62,334 nt of DNA from NCBI GenBank assembly GCA_013365325.1, contig JABVXV010000352.1:1-62334 (forward strand), in the 5' to 3' direction. Below the pieces are notes generated by a model. It had not been told where the DNA came from, ran no database searches, and worked only from the letters and a program-made list of their open reading frames with translations. This stretch comes from Dipetalonema caudispina. Taxonomy: Eukaryota; Nematoda; Chromadorea; Rhabditida; Onchocercidae. Shown here in pieces: positions 12,144 through 26,300 of the stretch (its first letter is position 1; each line of letters begins with the position of its first letter). Made by a program: the position numbers and the translations under genes.

Positions 12144-13260
12144 CAGTGTTTATTTGGATTTTGGATAGAATTGACATCAATAAATAATAACAATGGCAAC
12201 AATTTTTCGCGTTGATACCGAAAATAGAGATCAAAGAAATTCAAGGAAATGTGATAATACCTTAGAAATGATAAGAATTAACATTATTAGATCATCTTAG
12301 TGATATCTTATGAATTATTGCTTTTGTAACAGTACTATTAATTATTGACTTCAAACCATATTATATTTGTAATAATAAAACTATAAACACTATTACTGCA
12401 ATAATTCAAGGAGATTGTATGCTTCAAGCATTATAAATAATAATTTTATGAATTTACAAAATCTCTTGAGAAAGTATGAATGAATTACGGAATAAAATTT
12501 CTGAAATTCTTGATTTGCTAGTAAAAAAAAAAAGAGAAAAAAAAAAAACATAAAAATAACAGAAATTAAAGATTTAACAGTATGGGAAAAGGCAGAAATC
12601 AAAATTACATGAGCAATGAGTGAGGAGCATTCATGATTTGCCTAAATACTATATACTAATGAATGAGACAAACTAACAGTTACTATTTTAAAAAGTATTT
12701 CAAACATATCAGGATAATCTGAATTCGAATAATTTCTATATAAATTCTGGTTAAATAAAAAAATTTTGGGACTGCGCTTATTGAAGATTCGTTATATGCA
12801 AAGGCTAATAAAATTATGATCAAAACACAGAATGTAAATGATTTGGTTAACTAATATTCTAGTTTATATTTTGTAAGTTGATGATTAAACTTATCAACTA
12901 CTACCTCTACAAAAGAGATCAGAAAAGATATAGCTATATCATGATATATACAATAAAGAAATAATTGAAATACTTCAAGCGTGTGATTAAAGATTCAAAA
13001 GAGATGAATATCATTTCTAATCAAGGTGAGGAATAGAATTCAAGTTTTCAATTTGATTGTAACCAAATAATTAAAGGCTGAATTGCATACGTTGGCCTCC
13101 CTTCAGCAAACTACTAATAGAAATATTTCATCAGAGTGAAACGCACTTCAATTTCACTCATTAAAAAAAAATGAAACAAAAATTGCTAATAATGAATACA
13201 TGCATGAAATGCATGAAATTTGTTGTAAATCCTAAATAATGTACGAAATTCAAGCATTAA

Positions 13261-16200
13261 CTACCATAATGAACACTTCGATATTGGATTCATTGGTGAA
13301 TTTAGTGGACATTTGAAGGCTTTTGAAAAATCAGGCTGATTAACGACTACTCCATTAACACGAAATCGAAGTGGAGCATGTTGATCGGTTAGTATTTGTC
13401 TGATTAACGCAGCTGGTCGTGAATGTCCACACCACGTCTGTAATATTTTTCTTAAGGTTAGGATTAAAAGTTAAGAAGGAAGAATATAAAAATAAAATCC
13501 AAACTTACAACCTTTCAAAAATTTGATGCTCTGTTCATTCAAAAAATGCATTATAGAATTTTGAATATTTGGTAGTGAGAAGTTATAAATTGAAAAATTT
13601 CACAACATAAAACATTCCAACTTAATAGATAACACTGATAAATCATGAATTATAGCAATAGAGTAGCGATATTCACCTGTGCACTACTTAAAAAGAATAT
13701 TTGATTCATATTGAGATGCTCCAGTCCTGGGATCCGTTTCTCCTCGTGACCAAGTCTTTTGATGTAATTCCTATATGCCTGAAGCAAATTTATATCGAGA
13801 AAAGTTAGAACAGATCAATTCACTTTTTTCAATAATTTTCCATCCAAAAAGTTCGTCGGATACCTCAAGTCTACAAAAAAAAAAATAAGAACAATGCAAA
13901 TTTGAAATATTACGAGAAGTCAGAATCTCTGACACCGGACGAATAAAGATTTATTAATAATTTCCAGGCCTTATTTTTGCTAGACATCTGTTTATATGCA
14001 TTCAGAGGCCGTAAAAATTCAGAAAATATAGAAAAACAAGCAAAATTTATAATTTTAGCAAAAACTTGAGAAGAGCAAGCTTACCCGAAAGGCTTTTTTA
14101 ATACCACCATTATCGGCAATATTTTCACCCAATGTACGCAGACCACTGATCTGCAAATTTGTTCCAGGGACAACATAATTATTGTATGCTTTCATGAAAC
14201 AATCTTTTTTTTCCTTGAAATTCTCCTTTGTTGTACTATCCCACCAATCACGTAGATTACCTTGATCGTCAAATTGGCTTCCTGTAAAAAGGCCATGTTA
14301 ATGACACATTTTAATAATACAACAATCGGAAATACTTCGTAATTTCGACTATTGAATTGAAAATAAATCTTTTGCATTGTAGTTTTTGAGAAGGATTTGC
14401 AAATCATCGGTAGCGCACAGATTAGTGCTGCACGCATGGTTTACTTCATTTGTTTGCATGAATTAAAAATAGGATTACTGATTATATTATGTTTAATATA
14501 CGGATAGTATGTATTGCGCAACAGAATATATGATTATTCTTACCTCGGTCATCGAATCCATGGATCATTTCATGTCCAATAATCGATCCAATGCCACCAA
14601 AATTTACTGCCCTAAAATATAAAATTACAATATTGATTCAAATGAATAAAAATTACAACATATCGAAAAACAAAAAGAAAAAAACAGTAATTAAATTTTA
14701 TTTTTTTCTCTTCTGTGTCATACAAGTTGTAAAATTAGAATAAAAATTTTTAAAATATGTGGAATGCTCCATGCAGTATGAAATGAATAAAGGAAAATCT
14801 TACTTCGGGAAAGTTCGATCAAAAAATGGCGCTTGAAGAATGGCTGCCGGAAATACTGAAATTAATTGGAAATAGTAAATTTAAATCAAAATTTTTAACT
14901 TTTAATTTATTTATTTTTGTTTTGTATACTCCAGATTGAGTTAGATTAAGAAACCTAAATTCATTCTGGGAATATATCAAGAATAAATTTATTTTCTGAT
15001 TTTGACATACATCCTAAAGTATGCAAAGACCTTTAAAAGCGTTTTCTTTAATGATTTCTTCATTTTTAAACATTAGATTGAACAAACAACATCGACTAAC
15101 CAATAGCATTTTTAATTGATGAATAAAAAGCATTCACAACAGATGCTGCGGCACTAAATTCTGTCCTGTTGACAGGTTTCATCAATTTTCGATATGATTG
15201 TTCCAACGACCAACGTGACGTCTTCGTTATAGTTTGGGCGAACGTATCATTGGGATAAATATGCAACTGTAATTTATAAAACTTATAGCAACCATATCAT
15301 ACAAATGTAATTTTAGACAATGCCATATTCACAGTTTTTGTCTCTGTAGCATTATGAGAAAAGAATTTTTCAAAAATTGTTATTATAGAGAAAATGTAGT
15401 TACATACTAATTTGTAATATTCATCGAGATCTTTGACATTTCGGATGAATTCTGGATAGCCGATCAAACTCAACATTTCATCGATCTTTTTTAGTGCTTT
15501 CTGTCGGGTACTTTCATGTAACCAATTATATTCTTTCAGCATTTCTTTAAAGGCATCCCTCAAAAGGCTTACCATTTCGAGTACTGTTTGTTTGTCAGCC
15601 TAAAATATTTTTAATAAAAGTAGCAAGCTAGAAGATTGTAGCAAAATTTAAAGTTCAAAAAGAAAAAGTGCTATTTTTTTGAAATCATACTTCATTAAAA
15701 AAGGACTTCACGTATAAAGCTCCGGAAGCATAACCCATTCGTTCCGTAGCTATCTGACTGCAAACTTTCCATCGTGGTGATTTCATTTGTTTTCCGGTAA
15801 TAGTGCGCAGAAACTCCTGAAAAATTTCTTTACTTTAATGTATTGCAATTGCTTCGATACTTTATATTATAAGCAAATTAGAATAATGAAAGCGTCGCAA
15901 AAGGTTCAACGTAGATTTGCGAGAGTTTGAAAGGTTATGTGATGTGTATGACAAGTATATATTACATTAATGGTATTATTTCCGTTAGTTTGTAACCAGA
16001 TGGCGAATTTTAGGACCTTCGAAATCTCAAATATATTATGAGAAATTCTATTCTTAAATTCATTAAATTTCCTTCTTTCGCTATAAGACTCCTTCCTTTC
16101 CGTAAAATTACCTGGTGAATATCATCGTATCGTTCATCCAGTTGAAAATTCCATGTCGATGTGTAAAGCCATATCATATAATTTGCCAGTGTTCGTTTAG

Positions 16201-19200
16201 ATGTTACCTGAAAGGACATAATTTTCTGATGTTTTCAATTAAATAGATTATAAACATTATAACTAAAACTCAATTAAAAAAACTTTTTCTTACAATCACT
16301 ACTGTTCTTTTCCTTTGTCCCTCTTTTTATTTTCCATATATAATCATATTTCTGCTTATCACCCATCTTTATGAATAGTAAATTCTCTATCTTTATTCCA
16401 TTTTAAGTTATATAGATATCAGTTTCTCAACTTTCTCATTTAGTGCTATTCACTTTACTCAAGTAATTATTTTCTTCTTTCTTTTTTTAAAGCAAAACGG
16501 GTGTGTTTTATTTTTACAAGAGAAACATGTGTACTTTTATCAATTTGTCAAGTTTTTTTAAGAATTCCACATCAATAATATCGATTACTGGATCGTCATT
16601 TAGATACCAATGTAAATCGGTAGGAATGACAGTTCGAAAATACTTGCTCCAGTTCATCTAAAAGATGAAACTTGTTTAGAACAATAACTCCCACTGTTAT
16701 TATATTTTTCAATCATTAGTGAATTAAATGAAATGATTTTTTCCCTATCTACTTGAATTTTTTATTTTGTTTTTTAATAATTGATATGTGGTATTGATAA
16801 TGATGGACTAATTTGAAATATTGAATGACATAAGCCACAAATATAAAGGGAGTTCGGCTCATTTAAGCATTTTACTGCTTTTTGCTTTCACTAATTTTCA
16901 TGAACTAAAACTTTGGAAGAAGACATTATATTCTATCCAAATAAGATTGTGCAGAGGATCAGAATTGTTTGATCATTAGACAACTGGTGTAAGCTTAGAT
17001 TAGACATAGCCGTAAGAGTTCAAATTTTAGCTATAATTCATTGGCTAAGCTTATTTAAAATTTTCGAGATGCACATAGCACATATTGCACTATGATGAGC
17101 TCAAATTGATAGGAGACAATAAGTATTTTTTCTGCATAAAATTTAAAATTAACCTCCGACATAAAAGTTGATAGATCACTAAGATGATATTGATGGTATA
17201 GCAAAGTATAATTCCTTCGATTTTCTTCTGGAACCATAATCTGTAAAATGTAAAGGTAAATTTGTCCACAAATTTTGCAAAGAAAAAAGAACCTATCTTG
17301 CATGGAGAAAAAACCTTATGAGTACAAAAAATAAACCTCAGCAAGCTTTTTCTCAAATTTAATAATTTCATCAGCTTCTTTTTCAATTTCACTTCGTTTC
17401 TTCGATATTCCAGCATCGTGTGAGACGAGCATTGCCTAAATTTAATATACATATGTATATATTCTCTATAAATCCTCCAAATAAATTTTGTATGTAATAA
17501 AAAAAAACATTTGTTTGAATTTGTTATTAAAAAAATTGAAAAAGTAAATTTCTTGAAAAAATAGTTTTCAGAATTACTTTGTCAATAATATATTTTCTAT
17601 AAGCTTTCAATTGCGATGCATAATTCTTTTCATTCAAATAGTATTCTCGAGCACCAAAACCAAGTGCAAGTCTTCCTTGATCAACCTAAAAAAGGGATGT
17701 CTAAAAATTATATTTTATATTCTCTTAAATTTTTAGAATACCAATGTAAACTCATCATATTACACTTCGAATTTTAATTATTAATTCTGGAAAAGTTAAT
17801 AATCACAAAAAAATGTTAAATTTTTGTCATTCATTTAAAATATTTTATCAATCAACTGCAATGATAATACCTCCGTTATTTGATCGATGGCAAATTTGCA
17901 TCTGAAGATGTTGACGAAAACATTACGCAATTCAAAAATATTAAAACAACAATTTTACACTACAAACTTCTCCCACATTCAAATCATTTGAGATATCGGT
18001 TTATTCGAATCACAATTTCGAATGTTTCTTTGAACTTCTACGATCCATGTAAGATATAGAAATTCAAGTTCGAGTTTCACTGCGTAAAAATGAAAGACAA
18101 AAAAAAAATTCACTTACATGAATCAATTGTCTTGAAACATTCTTTTGATCAGATGATACATAGATATTCATAAAAATGCTGGAAGATCGCGATTGTGTAA
18201 TTCGAATCATTGTTTCCGTGAAATCGAATTTCTCTTCGGACCATCTATGTCCATAAACAATAGGCCAGGCACCAAGCCACTGAAAAAAAATTCGATATAA
18301 TTACAGAATAATATAGTATAACTGAGGTCTTCAGCTAAAATTAAATTTAAGAAATTGCAATCCCTTAAATCGCCCGTATGCTAACTATTCTCGGATTACT
18401 TGGGCAATGTCCAACTATACATTTATATTAATTAAGTTCATGAATCCTACTTCAATAATGAAATCTCGGAGCTCTTATTTAGTAATCAATGAAATGAGAA
18501 ATTTATCGTCCAAATGTTCGAGAAGCATTTTAAAATATTCCTATCATATTTTACTAATTTTCCATATATTAAGTAGATACAACATTTACTGCGAATCAAC
18601 TTGGCTTAGAAAATAATATAGGAAATTTCTTGGACTTTAATAGCCTCAACAATTTCTCGTCCTTGCATACTGCGTAGTCGGTCAGTATTCATACAAGCTT
18701 GATAAATCGTTTTTATTGCGTCCATTGCTTTTGAACCTGTCGATTGTTTTGAATCATAAAGCTCTGGAAATACAACATCATTAAGTCTCGTGTGACTGCC
18801 ATCAGTTAAAAGATGACAAGTGTCAAATGAAGTTATAGTAATGATATTCTAAGTTCATGGACCGGATTCAAAATCCTTCCTGATAATTTGTCGACTTTTA
18901 GATATCCATTTTAAATAGAACAAATGATATCATTGATTGGCAGCTTTTACGGAAAGTACCTTTCATTTCTCCTGCTACTTTCTCACGAATCGATGAATAA
19001 ATCTCATATGCACCAAGATCACTTGGAATCGGATGCTCAGATATCCATCGTCCACAAGCATATTCAAAAAAATCATCACACGGATTAACAGTTTGATTCA
19101 TTGAAGAAAGCAAATGATAAGCTGCTTTTATGTAACCTGGTGAAATACCAACTTCCAAATTCTTCACTTTATTTGGCATAATTGACTCTAAAAGTACAAT

Positions 19201-19501
19201 CACTCAATGTCACTTTACTCAAATGCTCATCTGCCACACTTTAGGATTACTTCACCATATTTCAATATTCTTTTAACATATAACAGAAAGTGTTTTTTAA
19301 ACTTTTTTTAAAAGTTGTTTTTAAAAGAAAGTGTTTACTTCTCCGATATTGATTGATAGTGGGTCACGTAAATGCATGACTTTATTATTTGTTAAATTTT
19401 GGTAAAAAAGTACACTTACTGATTACTGCTGGATTTGGCAATGAGTAACTAAAAAAAACATTTGTGAGACATATTGCCAGAAAATGACGAATATTCAGCA
19501 T
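13261..19501 (-). CDS. Secreted neprilysin-family (M13) zinc metallopeptidase
   Basis: Complete M13 endopeptidase, expected to cleave short signalling peptides outside cells. Seventeen minus-strand exons, all in phase, 730 residues: 19420-19501, 18960-19187, 18636-18763, 18118-18279, 17578-17685, 17337-17435, 17154-17240, 16535-16657, 16112-16207, 15691-15816, 15408-15599, 15101-15266, 14804-14855, 14544-14611, 14085-14281, 13677-13778, 13261-13437. Residues 1-20 look like a cleavable signal peptide, not the type II membrane anchor of most neprilysins, so a secreted enzyme is inferred. Seen: [13 protein letters not shown] near 64, substrate-binding NAFY at 522-525, zinc site HEMIH at 563-567 (14560-14574), GENIADNGG at 624-632 giving the third zinc ligand Glu625 and Asp629 (14103-14129), RVNG near 698, and a C-terminal CSLW. 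Every catalytic element is intact. Confidence 0.97.
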
Positions 19502-22500
19502 AGTTGTTCCAATTAGTTCTTATGAATTGTAATGTTTTGTTGTTGGGAGCACTTATTTATTCACTAATATATCCTAGAAAATATTTTCTATTTTTTAAAT
19601 ATAAAAAAAAAAATTATTTCTAATACACAACGATGAAAAAACTATTCTAGTAGTTGTCACCAAAAGAAGAGAAAAATTGGATGCTTTTTTAATTATATGA
19701 ATACGAAAATGGATGAAAGGAATTCAATTTGTCTAATTCATCATGAAGTAATTTCTAACAGTCCCTTATAAAGGCCAATAAAGGAAGTCAAATTCTGATC
19801 ATAGTGGAAGTTATGGAAAGATTGATATATTGAGTGTCGCTTCACAAGTGTTACTAATGATTGTTATACCAGTTAACCCATATTTAAACAATTTCAATAA
19901 GGAAGGAGGAGTCAGAAACAGCAAGGAAAGAGAGTTAGTTGAAATGTGAAAATGACGAATTAATTATAGCAAACTTATAAACTTTTTGGTGTATATTAAG
20001 TATTACTCGTTACTTTCCTTTCCTAACAAAATATATCAATATACTGACTTCCCTAATAAAATATGATGTGATAAAATTAGAATGAGGGCAATATGAAATC
20101 ATTAATAAACAATTCTGGTTTCTTTATTGAATTGCAGTGAATCATATTTTTACTTGTAAGTTAATAACTCATCGTGTTCCAACAACTGAATAATTAATTG
20201 TGATCGTTGGACAGAATATACATCTTGTCATTTCCTGAGAAGCTCTACAATATCCTAATTATGTGGACAAGACATTAAACTGAACTTTGAGATCCATGTC
20301 ATTAAACAATCACTTTTTAGAATGAGTAATTCGTTATCTGAAATATTATAGGCTTGAATGGTATAATTTCTATTTATAGAATTAGTTCAAAATCAGAATT
20401 GGTAGAAAATTGATTCGTTCAATACGTATATAAAAGAATATTTATTTAAGCAATGTGTAAAGTGATGAATAATTGAAATGGTAATTGTATTTGGGCAATT
20501 CTTATAAAGATGTTAAAAATTAATCCTCAAAATTAACTCAATTTCCATTTCGAGCCAAGCAATAAGAAGACAAAATTCACTACTTTTCAAATTTATTAGC
20601 ATTTCGAGTGCGAAACTCATTGAAATTTTTATTGTAAAATTCACAAATATTAAAATTATGGACATAGAATAAATATAATTCAATATTAGAAATTAACATT
20701 TCTAATGTTACATTATGTTTATTTCCAGGGAAGCTGGATTGTTAGGATTGAGATTGAAAATTAGGATTTAAGATTACTATCTGAGACATTATTAAAATAA
20801 ATTTATAATTGGATTGAAAATTTCATCGTTCTGTAAACGGTATCAGATTGTTGTTTAGGGAGTTCATGAGGAAAAACAATTGGAAACGAAGTTGAGATCA
20901 ATTCGAGAAAACAGAAGAAACCAGCTAGAAGTATATATTTTGAAAGTCATGGGTTTGAAGCAAAATCATGTCATTAAGTTCATTAGAAATGCATAACGAA
21001 TTTGATTCAAGGCACAAAATACAAGGCTGATAAGGGTCAAGAAGCTATAAATTACTTAATGGAACAGTACTTTACCACATTCAGCAGGTTTTTTTTTCTA
21101 AAAATTTGAAAAGTGTAGTTTTCAAACAGATCAATTTGTCATTGTTAGCACTGTAAAGCATCATGAAAAGGCAAAAGCGGTAAGAGCACATAGTATGTTC
21201 GTGTTAAAGTTATAGATCAACTAAAATTTAAAAAAATTCTAGTTTTAGTTTAAATTTTTCAAACAGAAACTAGGATTTTTCTTTTTTTTTCAGAAAAATA
21301 AGTAATTGAATATTGCATTGCACTACGAGAAAGTGCATCATGACAACTACACATATTTGATCGTTGCTCTAAATCTTCTATGCTCTTCTTTACTATTTTT
21401 GATCGGAAGAAGCTAAAGTAGAAATTGTAGAAGATGGAGGAAGATAGAAACAGAAGAAAGATTCCGTTTTTAAACAAGACTGGATCGCTATCTTCATCCA
21501 AAATTAACTTAAATAAATTTGCGCATACCAATTTTCAGGTCTGCTTATATTTTATCTTTTTCAGGAAAATATTGCATAAACTGATGATCAAGTAAACCTG
21601 GTGGAAATTATCAAAGTGACTAAATTTGTTACTATCCATTTCCTTGATCATATCCATAGAATCAATTGTACTTCATTTTATAAAATCTATTGAAATCTCA
21701 CAGTCTCCTTTCGTTTCTTTATAGCTTTTATTTCCTAAATGAATTAGTTAATCTTTAAAAATAAATCATCCATTCTATTAATATTTTCCTTTTTATTTAA
21801 TTTCTCATATTTATGTCTTGTTATATTTTAATACCATTCGACTATCTCATTTCTACCATATTGTAGACTCATTTTAGCTTTTTTTAAATGGATTCACATC
21901 CTCCGAAATGAACAATCAGTGAAAAAATAGGAATATAATATTAATTATATAGAATAAACTGAACTATGTTTAGGCTCGTTAATTAGCTCATTAAAAATGT
22001 CATTCATCTCTATTTGAAAACACTACAAATTCTCTCGAAATATAGTTTCAAATTCTAGCTTTCTTTTTTTTTTCAAGCTAATTAATGTCAAACTAGTACT
22101 TATTTCTTCATATTTTAGATGCAGAAATAAATATAAATAAAAAGACGCAATGATACGAAAATAGTGAGCGACAGCAGCAATTCCAAGGTCAATCAGACTA
22201 ATTTATCAGACAATAGTCGTACAGTTACGATGGAAATCGCATTTCTGATATATAAAACACTAGCACTAATGAATATCATGACAATGATAAGCCTCAAAAA
22301 TAGGTGCAATGAAGAAGAATAATAAAATAAAACTTTCTTTCATTCAATTTTCAAGAAAACACTGAAATAATTATTGACTGTTAGTATAGATATAACATCT
22401 GATATAGTAATAATTTCAATAATTACTTGTAACAAGCATTTCGTATTTTCAGGAAAGTTGAGAGATTTCTTTTGCATATGTTTATTACAACTATGCATCT

Positions 22501-23331
22501 CATATATTGATGATAGCAAATTTTATTTTAATTTAATTCAATCAGCACAAAGCATTGCTCCAATGATGAACATTTCGGATGAATTGAAGTTGAATGGTAA
22601 AAAGAAACAAGGAAACATTGATAAATTTCGAATATAAATGTGATTATCAGATTCGAACTATCTCAATTTTGTGTTAATGATTAGTGATAATGAAGATATA
22701 TATCAACTGGAGAGAGTGATGTACATAGATAGCATTTACTATCACTTTAGTTGAATCACTGTGGTATCTTCGAATGGTATATGATTAGTTAATGAAGTAG
22801 AATGAGTGATTAAAGGTAATTAATACTTCAGGTAATGCTTACATTCCTTGTAAGCTTATTATACCTTTCAATTTCATTAGGTTTCATTTAAATTCCTAAT
22901 CTGACGGAGTTTATGAAAGTGTAAAATTAAGAAATTCCCGCAAGATTTTCCGCTTGCGTTGCCGACACGTTCTATCACAAATACAAGGATTCTCTACTTC
23001 TCTTCATTTACTACACTCTTTCTACTCTCTACGTAATAAGGTTGTTTTCAGCTGGTCACTTCTGTGCTAAATTCGCGAAGTGTTTAGAGATATTATAGAA
23101 ATGGTTTAGTTTAGAATTGGGATGGAGATGGAAATAGACTGAGAGGTCATCTCATTGGAAGTAGTATTAGAGGTCATTTCCTCAGGTTGTATGGTTTCTG
23201 TCGTACTATATTTTTATTAAGATTATCATTCCATTGCATAAAGAATGAATGATATCGCTCTTACACTTTGAATTGTTCACTTCTACCTTTGAATTGTCAT
23301 AACAAATTATGCGTTTATTCAGGAATTCTGA
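19502..23331. other. Intergenic region between divergent genes
   Basis: Separates the 5' ends of the neprilysin (minus) and dymeclin (plus) genes, so it should hold both promoters. I see no conserved motif. At 22454-22637 there is an exon-like open segment after a TATTTTCAG acceptor, ending in TAA, with part of its frame Lys-rich (NGKKKQGN). No start exon could be joined in phase with confidence, so it is noted here and not called as a gene. Confidence 0.5.
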
Positions 23332-26300
23332 ATGGGAGCAAAGATTAGCAGTGAAACATTGATTGAAGAGAATGCATATCTACGACGTTTTGTTGGTTTG
23401 CAACCTATCAGTGATAATGATCCATTCTGGAATCACTTCTTTTCCTTCAATTTCCTCATCGACTCCAATAACAGGTTTTCTTCTATTACTTCGAGACTAA
23501 CTGATCATTACTAACTCTGATTAGCTGGAAGTTCTAAAAGTAAGACTGTTGTCGGCTGTTATTTTCATTTGATGTTTATTTCAAATAGCAATCCTTCCAG
23601 CGTTATGTATACTTCTCTTTTGGCTAAAAGTCATATGTGAAGTCTGACTTAGCGTGTGTTTTATGCAAAAAGATTTTGATCCTTTTTGTTCAAGGAATGC
23701 TAATGCCATTTATGTTATTTTATCGTTAATACTTTTTCTGATTTGAAGAAAGGAAGTCGAACAATTTGATGTTTCTTTATTGGATAGTCTTCAATCGCTG
23801 ATGTATAATACACCAACAACTTGTAATTTCGCTTCATTTATTCATGTGTTCCTCAGACGAACAGCAGAACTAAAAACTTCAGAAATTTGCAACGAGTAAA
23901 GAAGTTTGCTGTCGTATTTTGAATTAATTTTATCGAGAAATTATAATTTCTGCTGGGATTTCTGAGACTACACCATAGAATAGTTACCAGTTCGTTTGCT
24001 TTTTCTTTTATTAATACTTTTCTAGTTATCAGTGCAAAATAATGGGATCTTTTATACTGTTAAGATGCCTTTTGATTACCAAAGCATTACGTAGAGTTTT
24101 GCAGCACAATTTTTCTTTGGCAAACAGGAAATGCGTTAATCATTCTTCGATATATTTGCAAGTTCTTGGTCCAGAGACTCAGTGAAGCTGAATTCATCAA
24201 AGTTTTCCACATGAATAAAACGGATTCGGAGAAAAAGGAAGGTCAGCTATCATATTCTTTGCGCATCTTTTCTTTAAATACATTAAATGATCTAGAAGGA
24301 GATTCAATTGTTTTTTTGCTAGTATTTCTTTCGTTTTTTTTTCAAGTTATTTAAATACAATTATTCAGAAAGAAATTATAATCAAGATTCATGTTAGTTT
24401 CTCTTCAGCTTATGATTCTGATTTTGAAGAGGAATTTGATGGTGTATGTGAGAACAAGGCGGAAGAACTTTTGGACACTCTGGTGGATATTCTGATTGAT
24501 TTGCCTTCCAAGTAAATTCCATGATTTCCTTTTAAAACATCACCGTTGAGAGTTAAAATTAAAAGATAATCGATATGCCTTGTATTTAACATATATTTTG
24601 TAGTGATTCTACGGAAGCGATTCACATCGAAGCTGTAAAATGCTTAATGGTCTTGCTCAGTTCGCAGCTTTATGATGATGACGTCATGAAACCGAATATT
24701 TTTTATGGATATTTAACACAAGGCAAATGGTTAGCCTTGCGATATTTTCACTATAATTAAAGCTAAATTTGGTTTCTCAGTTTTCAGCCATGTTCATTCA
24801 ATTTAACTTATAAAAATTAAGACATTTTTTTTCAGTTCAACAAAGTCTTTGGAGCTTACTCAAGCCTTAATATCAAATTATCTGCAGCGGAACACTCCAT
24901 GTGTCATTAAACATGAAGAAGAACCAGAAAGTATTGTTCTAGGCCTTGTAGGTTTGTCTGATTTCACCGTGCTTATTGGATAGTCGCTCGAGAATGCGTT
25001 CGTAAGTTCGGAATAAATTCAGCTAACATTCATGCTGTTTGTGGGTAGCACTAATTTTATAAGCAGTAATTATGAAACAACAACGTATTTAAGCATCCGT
25101 TTGGTCGGTAGTGCAAATCGTCACGGGTATGGACGATTCGAATTCAGTTAGCAATGATGGCGAAATTGCACCACCAGTCTCTCTTGGCTCATTGTCTGTG
25201 CTTCTCCTACTTAATCTGGCATGCCACCAAGATCCAGGAGCAAAGCTAAATCCTTACAAGGAGTCGCTTTCAAAATTTCAAAATTCTCAAGGTAATCTAA
25301 TAATTTTTTCTGATTTGACATATTTGTCATAGTAATGTTGCACACTACAAAGTTTGAATGGAGTTGCTGTTAACTACTAAGTTCTACTTTGTGAAATTGA
25401 GCCAGTCCTTTATGTACATTACGTCAGAATTTTGCAAAACAAAATTATGATTGTTTGGTTTTTTTACAACGGTTTTAATTAATAGTGTTTAGCAAAATTA
25501 GTCCATTAAGATGTTTGTCAAAACTCTCTTAGATCGTAAGATGAATGTATATGTTCAGTTATAACTTCGTGTCGCACATTAGTGGTGTCGGCTTTTGTTA
25601 GAGGCTAACTGTTAATAGTCAAATCTTTTTCTTCTTTCACTCATTGATATTATGTTGACATTCTTAATTTACAGAAATTTCATCGCTGAACAATACTGAA
25701 GCTGGTATATTCAAACTAGATTATAGTTTGTTGTACGAACGCTTATGTGCTACAGTAAATCAGCAGTCACCAATGTTATTCCTATATATATTGTTGCATA
25801 GGAACGTTGGTTTTCGAAATTATGTTCTTTCAAGAATCAATTTAGAGAAACTGGTAAATTTTTGGTGGTTTTTTGGGCTAATAAACAAAAATTAGTTGAT
25901 TTAGATCACTTTTTAATTTAACGGATTTTAAGATTTCAAACTTCAATCGGGTATTGAGAGGTACTTCTTATCATTATGGTTACTTTAGTAATTAATAATT
26001 CATTTCCTTCAGGTACTTCCAGTACTAATGGTCCTTAATGATGGAGCCCAGAGCAGTGGTATTATTAATTCATATAATGCACATCATGTATATTTAGCTC
26101 TTATTGTTATCCTGATTCTTAGTGAAGACGACTTTTTCTGTAAAGTTGCGCATGAAACGGTGAGCATATTTATTTTTCAACGACTGTAGTACAGCTGGTT
26201 CACATAGTATCAAAGCTGTGACTGCATGAGATAAGATTTCGAAAAGAACTCATGACTTTCTCTTTATACTTATTTGTCGATTTTTTAGCTACCTATTTCT

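Larger units (their letters stand above)
10437..13260. other. Intergenic region with a GC-richer, open-framed patch
   Basis: Lies between two minus-strand genes. Most of it is plain AT-rich sequence. The part at about 11060-11720 differs: it is GC-richer and has several overlapping open frames of 45-65 codons on both strands, none with a complete splice-supported model. On the minus strand a 57-codon frame ends with TAA near 11125, and another of about 64 codons covers roughly 11460-11655. On the plus strand there are frames starting at 11070 and near 11626. I could not choose between them. Confidence 0.5.
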
